A stretch of DNA of 64,000 nucleotides from Acinetobacter lwoffii (GTDB taxonomy: Bacteria > Pseudomonadota > Gammaproteobacteria > Pseudomonadales > Moraxellaceae): contig NZ_CP118963.1 in the NCBI RefSeq assembly GCF_029024105.1, forward strand, positions 2,294,001-2,358,000, written 5' to 3'. A model generated the notes under the pieces. That model was not told where the DNA came from. It searched no databases and saw nothing but the letters and a program-made list of their open reading frames with translations. The translations under genes were made by a program, and so were the position numbers. Shown in pieces: positions 19,333 to 28,346 of the stretch (position 1 is its first letter; each line of letters opens with the position of its first letter).

Positions 19333-20376
19333 TTAAAGCATCCCATGCCTTAAAAACATCTCCAAGCCACTTACCTTTTTGATATACATCAGGCGTTCTT
19401 TTTCTACTTTAATCTGCTGTTTGATGGCTGAAGTATCTTCATCGATTTGCTTATACAGGTCAGCAATCTGAACTTTGCCTTTCGCCTTTTTTACTGCAAT
19501 TCTGGTTTTTTGTGACCAGACTAATCTATGTATCAATACATCGATCTGATCTTGTAATTTCTGACTCTGTGCATCCAAAGCGAGTTGATAAAACTTGAGT
19601 TGCTCTGCACTTAAACCTTTTTGTGAAACATCCTGATCTTGTTCAATTTGTAGTTGCATTCTTAGTAACGTAAACAGGTCCTGCTCTGCATACGCCTCGT
19701 TGGCACGTTGCAATAATTCAGTTTTCTTGATTTTTTTGACATCATTCACTTCACGGTCAGGGTGAATGATGGCAGCAATTTTTAAATAAACGGTTTTCAA
19801 TGACTGCTCTGCCATCGCTGCTGCCTGTTCCTGTTTTTCCTGCTGGCGTTTTAATCTGGCCTGCTCACGTGCCTGCTGAAAATGATCTGATTCCCATTCT
19901 TCAAATACTTCTACATCTGCAAGATCTGAGGGATGCTCATTCTTAAAAAATGTTTCCAGTTCATTTACTTTCTTTTGGCTTTTTCTGAATTGGGCATGTT
20001 CGGCACGTTGCTGATAGTAAGTGAAGATTTCATTCACTTTATGAGCTTGTTGCACCGACATTGCCTGAGAGTCTTTTAGATAATTTGCAAGGTATTGAAT
20101 CTTTTCATCCAGCACCACCAGTTCTGCCTTGGAAAATGTGGTTTCCTGCAGGTGCTTCCAGAGCTGTTCCAGCTGCTTGAACAGTACGCCATGCAATTCA
20201 TGGTAAACTGGCATGAAGGTTTTATGGGTATATTGCTGCAGATCTTCTTCAGCCTGTTGCCATTGGTGTAATTCCTGTTTCTGTTGCTCGATTTTATCAA
20301 TCAGATGATCCAGCTTCTTCTGCTGTGGCGAAAGCGCTGTGAATGGCTGAATCATGGTTTTTAAGTCAAAGAGCAT
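19333..20376 (-). CDS. J-domain (DnaJ-like) protein
   Basis: This 347-residue protein is rich in Gln, Lys and Glu with long predicted coiled-coil stretches (roughly 15-140 and 165-195). A J-domain-like segment lies internally at about 194-245: YLKIAAIIHPDREVND, with the diagnostic HPD at 205-207, then LLQRANEAYAEQDLFTLLRM. It lacks the Gly/Phe linker and zinc fingers of DnaJ, so it would be a type III (class C) co-chaperone stimulating an Hsp70 on specific clients. No membrane segment or signal peptide is seen. It is convergent with the KAP gene across the repeat element. The clients are unknown. Confidence 0.8.
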   Translation of the reverse strand: MLFDLKTMIQPFTALSPQQKKLDHLIDKIEQQKQELHQWQQAEEDLQQYTHKTFMPVYHELHGVLFKQLEQLWKHLQETTFSKAELVVLDEKIQYLANYLKDSQAMSVQQAHKVNEIFTYYQQRAEHAQFRKSQKKVNELETFFKNEHPSDLADVEVFEEWESDHFQQAREQARLKRQQEKQEQAAAMAEQSLKTVYLKIAAIIHPDREVNDVKKIKKTELLQRANEAYAEQDLFTLLRMQLQIEQDQDVSQKGLSAEQLKFYQLALDAQSQKLQDQIDVLIHRLVWSQKTRIAVKKAKGKVQIADLYKQIDEDTSAIKQQIKVEKERLMYIKKVSGLEMFLRHGML

Positions 20377-20519
20377 GGCAGGAGAAGGTCAAAGAAGAAA
20401 TAATATCCATATTAAATCTTTCAGCTTTCGTCACAAAGTCCTTTTCAGTGTGCCCTTTCGAAATTTGTATCAGAATTAAAAAAAGCAGACCAAAGTCTGC
20501 TTTTTCGCTCTCATATTGA

Positions 20520-21236
20520 TTATTCCAGCACTACACGGCCATTCAAGGACTGTACCGGACGGTTATTTGGATGCCCCATCAGTTTGGTAAATTCCGAAAT
20601 CTGCTTGGCAGAAGCCTGCTGAATATCTTTCAGAATCAGCCAGCGTACGCCTTCCGAACACGGAGGTGTGGTCAGCGAGCCGCTAAAGCGATAATAATCC
20701 AGATTCTTAGGCAACATCTGATTCACCGCTTGTGGCGTTTTCAAAACCACTTTTTCACCCTGTTTTTTTGGTAGGCGACTCCACATGCGTTTGAGCATCT
20801 GACTTTCCTGTCCCTGTTCAAACATCATCCCCACCACAGCCAGCTCACCTTTGGCATTGGAATGGACAAAATGGATTTCCAGTGGATAGCTTTTACCCTT
20901 GATCAGGTTTTCACTCGGGCTGTGCAAATGAAACTGCTTCAGTACAAAGGTATCGCCATCCAGTTGCAATTCACCACCTTGCGAAAAATCCACCTGAACA
21001 GTATGACCTTTATTTTCGATCGCATGAATCATGGTGTTATAGCTGAACTTGAGCGGTTCCAGTTCTGCTTTCACTGTTCGCTCAATATTGATTGGTGACT
21101 GGTTCAGACCATTACAGGCCGAATATTTCTGGCTCAAAGTCGACCATTGCTCAGGCTGAGTATAATCCCAATCCGCATCTGCCCAGACCGCTGTACTTAA
21201 ACCCATAACCGTTAAAAGCGTGAATATTCTTTTCAC
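20520..21236 (-). CDS. Periplasmic alpha-type carbonic anhydrase
   Basis: The enzyme interconverts CO2 and bicarbonate in the periplasm. Sequence evidence is the alpha-class core with zinc ligands in QFHLHSPSEN (two His) and EIHFVH (third His), the N-terminal QSPINIE substrate-channel motif, and TTPPCSEGVRW near the C-terminus. I chose the GTG at 21234-21236 (VKRIFTLLTVMGLSTAVWA) because AAGGGA lies 6 nt upstream and it gives a clean signal peptide cleaved after VWA. A frame extending to 21266 would add ten residues before the signal. It has 238 residues, usual for bacterial alpha-CAs. It appears monocistronic. Confidence 0.93.
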   Translation of the reverse strand: MKRIFTLLTVMGLSTAVWADADWDYTQPEQWSTLSQKYSACNGLNQSPINIERTVKAELEPLKFSYNTMIHAIENKGHTVQVDFSQGGELQLDGDTFVLKQFHLHSPSENLIKGKSYPLEIHFVHSNAKGELAVVGMMFEQGQESQMLKRMWSRLPKKQGEKVVLKTPQAVNQMLPKNLDYYRFSGSLTTPPCSEGVRWLILKDIQQASAKQISEFTKLMGHPNNRPVQSLNGRVVLE

Positions 21237-21689
21237 AATACATCCCTTGTTGGAAGTCAAAATCACAATTTTTAATTTAAAAACAGTTTATTAACCTGGT
21301 GTAATCACTCTATTTTTCAGGCCACAAACTACAGATTTTTATAGAGATGAAGTGATTTGCTTACAAATTTCTAAACACTCCTAGTTCTTCAAAACACATT
21401 ATTCAGAATATATATTGGTAGATTTCAAATGGATAATACTTTTATAGATTTAAAAATAGACAGCAGAGAATGTGATCTTCTTCAAATTTAATCTGCTGAT
21501 TTTTTATGCATTATTTACATGAAATCTCTATCTTATTTTGAATAAATTGAATAGCTAGATTTTTAAGCTCAAGCTTCTTTTTTAAATAGAATCTGTCTTG
21601 ATTCATAAACTTACATAAACACAGCAGCAAATAAAATACTGATATTGCTAGACTCGAGCCAAAGAGCAAAATGAGGATAAAGAATTTAA
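21237..21689. other. AT-rich divergent intergenic region
   Basis: About 450 bp separate the carbonic anhydrase and DUF421 genes, which are divergent. No open frame of interest, strong hairpin or repeat is visible; it should hold both promoters. Confidence 0.5.
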
Positions 21690-22367
21690 ATGGACTGGGC
21701 CACGATATTTATACATGACACCACCTGGGAGTTTACTGCAGAAATTTTGCTGCGTTGTGCCCTGATGTATACGATGATTATCCTGTTTCTGCGCCTGACC
21801 GGAAAACGCGGGGTACGTCAGCTTTCCATCTTCGAAGTCGCTATCATTTTGAGCTTGGGTTCGATTGCCGGCGACCCGATGTTTACCGAAGATATTCCTC
21901 TGATTCAGGCAGTCCTGGTGATGTCGGTGATTATTATCATGTATCGCCTGACCACCTGGCTCATGATGAAATATCAATGGTTTGAAGACCTATTGGAAGG
22001 TAAACCGATTTATATCGTAGAAGATGGCGTGCTGGTCGTTGAAGAGATTAAAAAAGGTAAAATGTCCCATGATGAATTCTTTGCCGAAATGCGCCAGCAA
22101 GGCGTAGAACATCTCGGTCAGGTACGCACCGGTTTACTGGAAACTGACGGTAAGTTCAGTATCCTGTTTTTCAAATCGGATGAGGTTCGGCCTGGGCTGC
22201 CACTTTTTCCTAAAACCTGCTCTATTGTCCAACAGGTCAAGGCCGGGCAATTATATGCCTGCATTTACTGTGGACAGGTACAAACCCTTTCGCATGCCGA
22301 CCAGCAATGTCCGCGCTGTGATTCTTCGCAATGGGCCGAAACGATTGACTGTTTAAGAATCACTTAA
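21690..22367 (+). CDS. DUF421 (YetF-like) membrane protein with C-terminal zinc-ribbon-like motif
   Basis: This 225-residue protein has three N-terminal hydrophobic segments (within about 15-95), with RLTGKRGVRQLSIFEVAIILSLGSIAGD characteristic of DUF421. A soluble domain follows (PIYIVEDGVLVVEEIKKGKMSHDEFFAEMRQQGV ... GLLETDGKFSILFF). Unlike a typical DUF421 protein, it ends with CIYCGQVQTL ... CPRCDSSQW, a CxxC-CxxC pair that looks like a small zinc ribbon. The biochemical role of the family is unknown. The stop codon overlaps that of the convergent HAD gene by a few bases. AGGATAAAG upstream is the likely ribosome-binding site. Confidence 0.85.
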   Translation: MDWATIFIHDTTWEFTAEILLRCALMYTMIILFLRLTGKRGVRQLSIFEVAIILSLGSIAGDPMFTEDIPLIQAVLVMSVIIIMYRLTTWLMMKYQWFEDLLEGKPIYIVEDGVLVVEEIKKGKMSHDEFFAEMRQQGVEHLGQVRTGLLETDGKFSILFFKSDEVRPGLPLFPKTCSIVQQVKAGQLYACIYCGQVQTLSHADQQCPRCDSSQWAETIDCLRIT

Positions 22368-23065
22368 GCCTGATTCAGTAACTGCAAATGGGCAAAAATT
22401 TCCGGCAGTTGCTGAATTTTATATTGGATATGTTCAGCATCTGCATGAAAGCCTTGCATCCATAATGCATGCATTCCGGCCTCTGTAGCTCCTTGTACAT
22501 CATTAATTGGATGGTCGCCAATATACAGGCACTGTGCAGGCTGCACGCCTAAACGCTCTGCAGTGATCTGGAATATTTCTGGCTGTGGTTTGTTAAAGCC
22601 TACTAGTCCCGAACTGATGATCTCATCAAAATAAGTTTCAATACCCAAACCCCGAATCGTATTTAAACGGGTGTCATGTCCGCCATTGGAAACAATGGCT
22701 AGCTGATAACCCTCATCTTTCAGCTGCGTTAATACTTGCTCTGCTGCCGGCATTTCTACGGCGCAGCGACCAAACTGGCTAAACCAGAACTGTGCCAGCT
22801 CATCTATGCTGGGTGGATTTAACCAAGATAGCTCCTGTAATAATGCATAAGCTGCCGAAGCCCCGATGCTGCCATGCGTTAGCAATTCCTTTTTAGGATA
22901 ACCGCCATTATCGATGCGTCTTACAATCTCGATAATTTTATCAGACTCGACCTGTTTCAATGCTGGCGCATAATATTCTGCCAGATAACGGCTATAGGCC
23001 TGTGCAGTCAGATCACGATGGGTCAAGGTATTGTCGAGGTCAAATAAAACAGCTTGAATAGGCAT
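22364..23065 (-). CDS. HAD-superfamily hydrolase
   Basis: This 233-residue phosphatase-like protein has the four HAD motifs: VLFDLDNTLTHRD at the N-terminus (nucleophile Asp in DxDNT), IVSNGGHDTR (motif II), a conserved Lys in GFNKPQPEIF (motif III), and YIGDHPINDVQGATEAGMHALW (motif IV). An all-helical cap domain lies between motifs I and II, which places it in subfamily IA. I prefer the ATG at 23063-23065; the longer frame would use TTG. The substrate cannot be deduced. It is convergent with the DUF421 gene, with overlapping stops. Confidence 0.9.
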   Translation of the reverse strand: MPIQAVLFDLDNTLTHRDLTAQAYSRYLAEYYAPALKQVESDKIIEIVRRIDNGGYPKKELLTHGSIGASAAYALLQELSWLNPPSIDELAQFWFSQFGRCAVEMPAAEQVLTQLKDEGYQLAIVSNGGHDTRLNTIRGLGIETYFDEIISSGLVGFNKPQPEIFQITAERLGVQPAQCLYIGDHPINDVQGATEAGMHALWMQGFHADAEHIQYKIQQLPEIFAHLQLLNQA

Positions 23066-23161
23066 AATTTTCAAAACGAGATGCTGAAACTTTCAATCAT
23101 GTTAACAGCCCGAAACTCATTAGATCAGACATAAAATTGCTAAGTTTTGTTGTTTTAAGCA

Positions 23162-23194
23162 TAAAAAAAGCGATGCCAAAGCATCGCCTTTTCT
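23162..23194 (-). terminator. Intrinsic terminator after the porin gene
   Basis: Read on the minus strand this is GGCGATGC-tttg-GCATCGCT followed by a run of seven T. Confidence 0.9.
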
Positions 23195-23212
23195 TAGAGT
23201 ACAAAATCTAAA

Positions 23213-24325
23213 TTAGAATTTGTACTCTAAGCCTGTACCAACAACTGGTTGTTTAGTTTCTAAAGAACCACGCTCAAGTGTTAGATAACCGGCATAACCA
23301 TATGCTTTCACTTGTTTACTAAATGCGTAATCTGCACCAACAAAGATCTGCTGTGCTTCATAATCGGCAGTATTATCTTTGAAGCTTGTAGTGTTTTGGC
23401 TGTATTGACCTTTAACTGTCCAAGCTTTTGCATTTGGAAGATTATATTCAGCACCAATTAACCAACCTTGAGCATCATCAATAAGCAAATCAACTGCTTT
23501 AGAAGCTGCATCCACATCCGCCACTTCTGAAGTTTGATAAAGAGCTTTAAGCGCTAAACCACCATCTAGATTTACACGGCCAATTGCACGAATGGTATTT
23601 GCAGCAGCAAATAAAGTACCGCCCGTTACTTCTGGAGCAGAAGCATTATCAAAACCGCGCCCTAAGAAGTTAGTCGGAATTGCTTTGTCATAAGCAACAC
23701 CTGCTACAACTACTGGGCTGTCATATACTACAGAAGCAGACCAAGCATCACCTAAACCACGATTTGCAGTTTTAACTACACCTTTATCAGATTTAATTCC
23801 TGAATTTTCACCAGTTGCCAATAAAGCATTCACTTTAATAGCACCTTGAGGCAAGGCAATAGCTGGAGCTTCATACACTACAGCATTCGCTACTCGGCTT
23901 TCACCAGTGAAAATACCACTTACATCAGCACGGTTACCTACATAATTATTGAAGGTATCTACCGGGCTAGACAATTGTTTTAATGGAGTGTCATGTGCAC
24001 CAATTTTTAAAGTACCAAGTTTTGCATCTTTTAAACCAACAAAACGGTTACGTTTAGACCAGTCGTCACCCTCACCATCAGAGTTAAAAGCCCATTCAAT
24101 TGCATAAATTGCGCTTAGGCGATCCGTTAACTTTTCATCCCCTTTTAAACCAACGAATGAGCTATTTGAACTTAGTTCAATTACATCTTTGTCAGATACT
24201 GGTGAAGCATTATCTTCAGGTAAATAATCTACTGACGCATCAATCTCACCATAGAAAGTTGGTGCTGCAAAAGTTGTCCCCGCCAAAAGGCTGAATGCAA
24301 TTGCTGTTGCTAACTTAGTTTTCAT
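23213..24325 (-). CDS. Outer-membrane porin (general porin type)
   Basis: This 370-residue beta-barrel protein has a signal peptide (MKTKLATAIAFSLLAGTTFA). Mature-like residues FYGEIDASVDY are followed by glycine- and aromatic-rich alternating segments such as SSFVGLKGDEKLTDRLSAIY and RNRFVGLKDAKLGTLKIG, typical of Gram-negative porins. It ends GTGLEYKF with C-terminal phenylalanine, the BAM recognition residue. I chose the ATG at 24323-24325 because AAGGAT lies just upstream. An IS1-family element lies about 97 bp upstream of the start and may have replaced or altered the native promoter region. Substrate specificity is not evident. Confidence 0.9.
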   Translation of the reverse strand: MKTKLATAIAFSLLAGTTFAAPTFYGEIDASVDYLPEDNASPVSDKDVIELSSNSSFVGLKGDEKLTDRLSAIYAIEWAFNSDGEGDDWSKRNRFVGLKDAKLGTLKIGAHDTPLKQLSSPVDTFNNYVGNRADVSGIFTGESRVANAVVYEAPAIALPQGAIKVNALLATGENSGIKSDKGVVKTANRGLGDAWSASVVYDSPVVVAGVAYDKAIPTNFLGRGFDNASAPEVTGGTLFAAANTIRAIGRVNLDGGLALKALYQTSEVADVDAASKAVDLLIDDAQGWLIGAEYNLPNAKAWTVKGQYSQNTTSFKDNTADYEAQQIFVGADYAFSKQVKAYGYAGYLTLERGSLETKQPVVGTGLEYKF

Positions 24326-24422
24326 CAAAAATATCCTTAATTTATTTTGTAACAAATAATACACACGGCGCTTATATTACAAAATTATTAAATTAATATT
24401 TATATATTCTATTTAGTACTTT

Positions 24423-25210
24423 GGTGGTGTTTCAAAAAGTATGCTGAAAAAAAGCAGGTTGGATTTTGATAAAATAGAGAAATGCGAATAACTCTAGAAA
24501 TCAAGTGTCCAGCCTGCCTAAGTGACAGTATAAAGAAAAATGGCACAAAAGTAGATGGTAAGCAAAATTACCAATGTAAAATATGCAGACGTCAATTTAT
24601 TGGTGATCATGCTCTCAGTTATCAAGGCTGTCACTCAGGTATCAAAACCAAAATATTACACCTCATGGTGCGAGGCAGTGGTGTCAGGGATATAGCAGAA
24701 ATTGAAAGAGTAAGTATCGGTAAAGTTCTACGGACACTTAGCCAATCAAAATATCAACTTCGAGCACAGCAAAGTCATTATGAAACCCTTGAAGTAGATG
24801 AGTTTTGGACTTTTGTTGGTCATAAGCAAAATAAACAATGGCTAATTTATGCCTATCATCGAGAAACAGGTGAAATTGTTGCTTATGTATGGGGTAACCG
24901 AGATTTAGCCACTGCAAAACGACTTAAATTAAAATTGAAGCAGTTAGGTGTAAGCTATACATGTATATCAAGTGACCATTGGGATAGCTTTGTTACGACC
25001 TTTAAAGAATGCAAACAGTTGATTGGTAAATTTTTCACTGTGGGTATAGAAGGCAATAATTGTCGATTACGGCATCGAATCAGGCGAGGCTTTAGGAGAA
25101 GCTGCAACTTCTCCAAAAAGCTTGAAAATCATTTCAAAGCCTTTGATTTAGTGTTCTTTTATATCAATAATGGATTCGTTTAATGCCAGCATACTTTTTG
25201 AAACACCACC
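24423..25210 (+). mobile_element. IS1-family insertion sequence, 788 bp
   Basis: The ends are perfect inverted repeats of 24 bp beginning GGTGGTGTTTCAAAAAGTAT. The element is flanked by an 8-bp direct repeat AGTACTTT (24415-24422 and 25211-25218). It contains a single uninterrupted transposase frame instead of the frameshifted insA/insB of classical IS1. It lies in the region upstream of the porin gene. Its intact ends and duplication suggest a recent insertion. Confidence 0.95.
24482..25183 (+). CDS. IS1-family transposase (single frame)
   Basis: This 233-residue transposase has an N-terminal zinc-finger-like part (CPACLSD ... CKICRRQF) and an HTH-containing middle (GVRDIAEIERVSIGKVLRTL). 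The C-terminal DDE-type catalytic domain has EVDEFWTFVGHKQNK and ISSDHWDSF. GIEGNNCRLRHRIRRGFRRSCNFSK is strongly typical of IS1 transposases. Made as one protein, it needs no programmed frameshift. Confidence 0.93.
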   Translation: MRITLEIKCPACLSDSIKKNGTKVDGKQNYQCKICRRQFIGDHALSYQGCHSGIKTKILHLMVRGSGVRDIAEIERVSIGKVLRTLSQSKYQLRAQQSHYETLEVDEFWTFVGHKQNKQWLIYAYHRETGEIVAYVWGNRDLATAKRLKLKLKQLGVSYTCISSDHWDSFVTTFKECKQLIGKFFTVGIEGNNCRLRHRIRRGFRRSCNFSKKLENHFKAFDLVFFYINNGFV

Positions 25211-25257
25211 AGTACTTTAGGCTAACATTTAACCAAATAGTTGATTATTTAGAAATT

Positions 25258-26496
25258 TTATACTTTTTCTGCAACTTTCATCCATCGGAAAATTGGAATT
25301 AAACTGAAAATTGCTATGATCACGATCAGGTTTAGATAATTTTGATAGCCTAAAGCATCTCCAAAAATGCCACTCAGGCTATAAAGTCCCCCACTTACCG
25401 TGGCCATCAGCGCCACCTGAAAGGTAAAATCAGTACCGGCCAGATACTTGCGACTGTATTGCATGACCAAGGTCAGCATGACCACCAAAAGCATGGCAGA
25501 GATCATGTCTTCGGCGGCATTAATCAGATATATCATCCAGTTTTCTACTTTTTTTTGGGTTTCATACTGGGCAGCCAGCCAGGCGTAGGCCATTAAGCCC
25601 AATATTTTTAGAATTGAGAAAACGATCAAACTCGAGCTGCGCGACCAGTACTTCAGACACCAACCGGCCAGTCCTGCCCCAATCAAGGCAGCCATGGCTC
25701 CCAGCATGGTGACATAAAGACCAATCTGGCTAAAGCTCAGTCCGAGATCTACCATTAACGGTTTTAATAAAGGCCCGGATAAACCATCGGCGATTTTAAA
25801 GGTCAGTAAAACCAGAAGCCACCTCGCCAAGCTTAAATCTGACCAGAAGTATTGAAAATAGGTTTTTATATTGCTGAATGCAGGTCGTTTATCAGCTGGC
25901 GTGATAATTTTTGAATGCTGAGGTTCTCTAAAAAGTAAAATGGGTAAAGTATTAATAAAGACCAGAGCGGCCAATAATAGAAAGGTGGCTTGCCATTGCA
26001 GCAGATCGAGCAACCATAATACTGCTCCACCTCCGACAATAAATCCCAGTCGTGAACCGATGACCTGAAAGGTATTACCCCAATGTTGCTGTTCATTTTT
26101 CAGAATATTGACCGCCAGTGCATCGGTGGCAATATCCTGCGTGGCGCCAATACCATTCATCAATAAAAGCGTGATAAAAAACAGTAGTAAATACAGCGGC
26201 TGATTCAAGGCCTGAATCGGTAGAAATGAGAGCCCAATCAATACAGCAACTGACAGCCATTGCAAGGGAATAATCCAGCTACGGTAATGACCTTGGGCGC
26301 TCGATCCGTGCCGATCAACCCAAGGTGCCCAGAATATTTTAATCGACCAAGGTATCATCAGCAGGCCAAAGCCCCCGATATGCGCCAGCGATACCCCTTC
26401 AGCCCGCAGAATGACCGGCAAGGCATGTGTCATAAATCCGACCGGAAGCCCCTGTGCCCAATACAGCGAAAACAGTAAGATATAGATATTCCGCAT
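25258..26496 (-). CDS. MFS transporter, AmpG-like
   Basis: This 412-residue inner-membrane permease has about twelve hydrophobic segments. The N-terminal LFSLYWAQGLPVGFMTHALPVILRAEGVS and the loop NGIGATQDIATDALAV resemble the AmpG (muropeptide/anhydro-sugar permease) and acetyl-CoA transporter branch of the MFS. I chose the ATG at 26494-26496 (MRNIYILLF) because it starts just before the first membrane segment and AAAGGA lies 12 nt upstream. A longer frame reaches 26667 but would overlap the divergent acyltransferase gene. Because canonical AmpG is longer (about 490 residues), the substrate assignment is tentative. Confidence 0.78.
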   Translation of the reverse strand: MRNIYILLFSLYWAQGLPVGFMTHALPVILRAEGVSLAHIGGFGLLMIPWSIKIFWAPWVDRHGSSAQGHYRSWIIPLQWLSVAVLIGLSFLPIQALNQPLYLLLFFITLLLMNGIGATQDIATDALAVNILKNEQQHWGNTFQVIGSRLGFIVGGGAVLWLLDLLQWQATFLLLAALVFINTLPILLFREPQHSKIITPADKRPAFSNIKTYFQYFWSDLSLARWLLVLLTFKIADGLSGPLLKPLMVDLGLSFSQIGLYVTMLGAMAALIGAGLAGWCLKYWSRSSSLIVFSILKILGLMAYAWLAAQYETQKKVENWMIYLINAAEDMISAMLLVVMLTLVMQYSRKYLAGTDFTFQVALMATVSGGLYSLSGIFGDALGYQNYLNLIVIIAIFSLIPIFRWMKVAEKV

Positions 26497-26633
26497 ATGC
26501 AGGCCAAGTCCTTTAGGTGAAAATGCATTAACGGCATTTAAGATGCCATACATTTTGCCAATGATCCGGATTTTACAACAGTCTAATATAATCAAAAATA
26601 AAGAAAAATTAGTTTCAGGAAGAGACAGAAGCA

Positions 26634-27263
26634 ATGACCCAAACACGTTTCCCTCGGCTATCGCCACATGTCCCGGCCCGCGGCAGCAAGTTGAGCCGGA
26701 CTTTTTTCAGGCAGCTTTTTTTGGCCCAAGGCTGGCATCTGGAAGGCGAATTTCCAGACTTAGCTAAAGCAGTCGCGATTATTTCTCCGCATACTTCCAA
26801 TATTGATGCATGGCTGGGTTTTAACGCCCTGCTCGGTCTCGGTATACAGATTACAATTTTTGGTAAAGACAGCCTGTTCCGCACACCACTGAAGCCGGTT
26901 CTGGAATGGATTGGCGTCGTTCCGGTGGTGCGCGATAGTCCGCAAGGTCATACCCGACAGATTGTAGACATCATTGAAAAATCAGAACAGATCTGGGTCG
27001 GTATGGCACCGGAAGGTTCACGTAAAGCACCAGAAAAAATTCGCAGCGGTTTTTATCATATTGCCAAGGCAGCCCATTTGCCGATTGTGATGTTTTCCTT
27101 TGATTACGATATCAAGACCATTCATATCCTGGGCGTGTACCATCTGACTGGTGATTATGAATATGACCTGGAACAGATTTATCAGCATTATCAAGGTAAA
27201 TTCTCAGCCAAAAATCCTGACTGGGTGGCCAAGCCGTTACAAAAGCTTTTGAAAAAAGACTAG
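26634..27263 (+). CDS. PlsC-like glycerophosphate acyltransferase family protein
   Basis: This 209-residue acyltransferase has the HxxxxD catalytic motif as HTSNIDAW (about 53-60). The substrate-binding region PEGSRK lies near 121 and a hydrophobic LPIVMFSFDYD strand near 150. Members acylate lysophosphatidic acid or other lyso-lipids at the inner membrane. The protein is shorter than typical PlsC (about 240) and lacks an obvious N-terminal membrane anchor. It is divergent from the MFS gene and 63 bp upstream of the patatin lipoprotein gene in the same orientation, so a joint role in phospholipid turnover is possible. Confidence 0.85.
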   Translation: MTQTRFPRLSPHVPARGSKLSRTFFRQLFLAQGWHLEGEFPDLAKAVAIISPHTSNIDAWLGFNALLGLGIQITIFGKDSLFRTPLKPVLEWIGVVPVVRDSPQGHTRQIVDIIEKSEQIWVGMAPEGSRKAPEKIRSGFYHIAKAAHLPIVMFSFDYDIKTIHILGVYHLTGDYEYDLEQIYQHYQGKFSAKNPDWVAKPLQKLLKKD

Positions 27264-27326
27264 GCAAATACGGCTTTTTTTGATGTGATAGCCTGAATTT
27301 TGTTGATTTAATCACCAGTTTTTATA

Positions 27327-28244
27327 ATGAAATTAGCCCGTTATGCCTTGATCGGCTGTCTTGGATTCAGTCTTGCAGCCTGTGACAAAGCCACTAAAAC
27401 ACCCACGCCTGCCACGCCAATAAAAGCCCGTGAACCTGTCGTCGCCATTGCCCTCGGTGGTGGCGGTGCCAAAGGTTTTGCCCATATTGGCGTCATTAAA
27501 GTGCTCGAATCACACGGCATCAAACCGAAGATTGTCACCGGAACCAGTGCTGGCAGTTTTGTCGGTAGCTTATATGCCAGTGGTAAATCGCCTTATCAGT
27601 TACAGCAGATTGCCCTGAATTTTAAAGAATCGGATATCCGCGATTTAACCTTGAACCGGCAAGGGATTATTGCTGGGCAAAAATTGCAGGATTTCGTCAA
27701 TAAGAATGTAGCGAACAAACCAATTGAACAATTCCCAATTCGTTTTGCTGCAGTTGCCACTCGCCTGGACAATGGCCGCAAGGCAGATTTTATTAAAGGC
27801 AATGCCGGACAGGCAGTTCGTGCTTCCTGTAGCATTCCGAATGTGTTTGTGCCTGCAGTGATTGGTGGAAGCAAATATGTCGATGGCGGTCTGGTCAGTC
27901 CGATTCCGGTCAAGACCGCCAAAGATATGGGAGCAGACATTGTGATTGCCGTGGATATTTCTGCCCGTCCGGATGGTAATAAGGCTCTAAATATGTGGGG
28001 CGTACTAGACCAGACCCTGAATATTATGGGACAGCAAAGCATTCATGAGGAACTGAGTCAGGCCAATGTGGTGATCCAGCCCAAAGTCGGCCATATTGGT
28101 ACTTTAGACCTGAAAGCCAGTAATGCGACCATTCTGGAAGGTGAAAAGGCTGCTCAGCTGAAAATCCGTACTATTGAAAAAGCCATTAGCAACTTCAAGC
28201 AGTCTCCCGCGGCATTTAAACCGCCACGTCCGGCAAAATTTTGA
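27327..28244 (+). CDS. Patatin-like phospholipase, predicted lipoprotein
   Basis: This 305-residue protein has a lipoprotein signal ending in the lipobox LAAC (Cys at about 19). The patatin hydrolase domain follows: oxyanion hole GGGGAKGFAHIGV, nucleophile elbow GTSAGSFVG (catalytic Ser) and catalytic aspartate in YVDGGLVSPIPV. Patatins are Ser-Asp dyad acyl hydrolases acting on phospholipid or lysophospholipid esters. The lipid anchor places it at the periplasmic face of a membrane. This family resembles E. coli RssA/NTE-type proteins but with a lipoprotein leader. It lies downstream of the PlsC-like gene. Confidence 0.9.
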   Translation: MKLARYALIGCLGFSLAACDKATKTPTPATPIKAREPVVAIALGGGGAKGFAHIGVIKVLESHGIKPKIVTGTSAGSFVGSLYASGKSPYQLQQIALNFKESDIRDLTLNRQGIIAGQKLQDFVNKNVANKPIEQFPIRFAAVATRLDNGRKADFIKGNAGQAVRASCSIPNVFVPAVIGGSKYVDGGLVSPIPVKTAKDMGADIVIAVDISARPDGNKALNMWGVLDQTLNIMGQQSIHEELSQANVVIQPKVGHIGTLDLKASNATILEGEKAAQLKIRTIEKAISNFKQSPAAFKPPRPAKF

Positions 28245-28346
28245 TGCATGAATTTTTTATATTCATCTGCGGCCGCATCTGCTACATTGAAGATCAATCA
28301 TATAAAGATGATGATTAATTAAATACTTAGCGATATAGGTCACGAT

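Noticed and set aside
26497..26667. Longer N-terminus for the AmpG-like transporter
   Set aside because: The extension lacks family similarity, overlaps the divergent gene and has no good ribosome-binding site.
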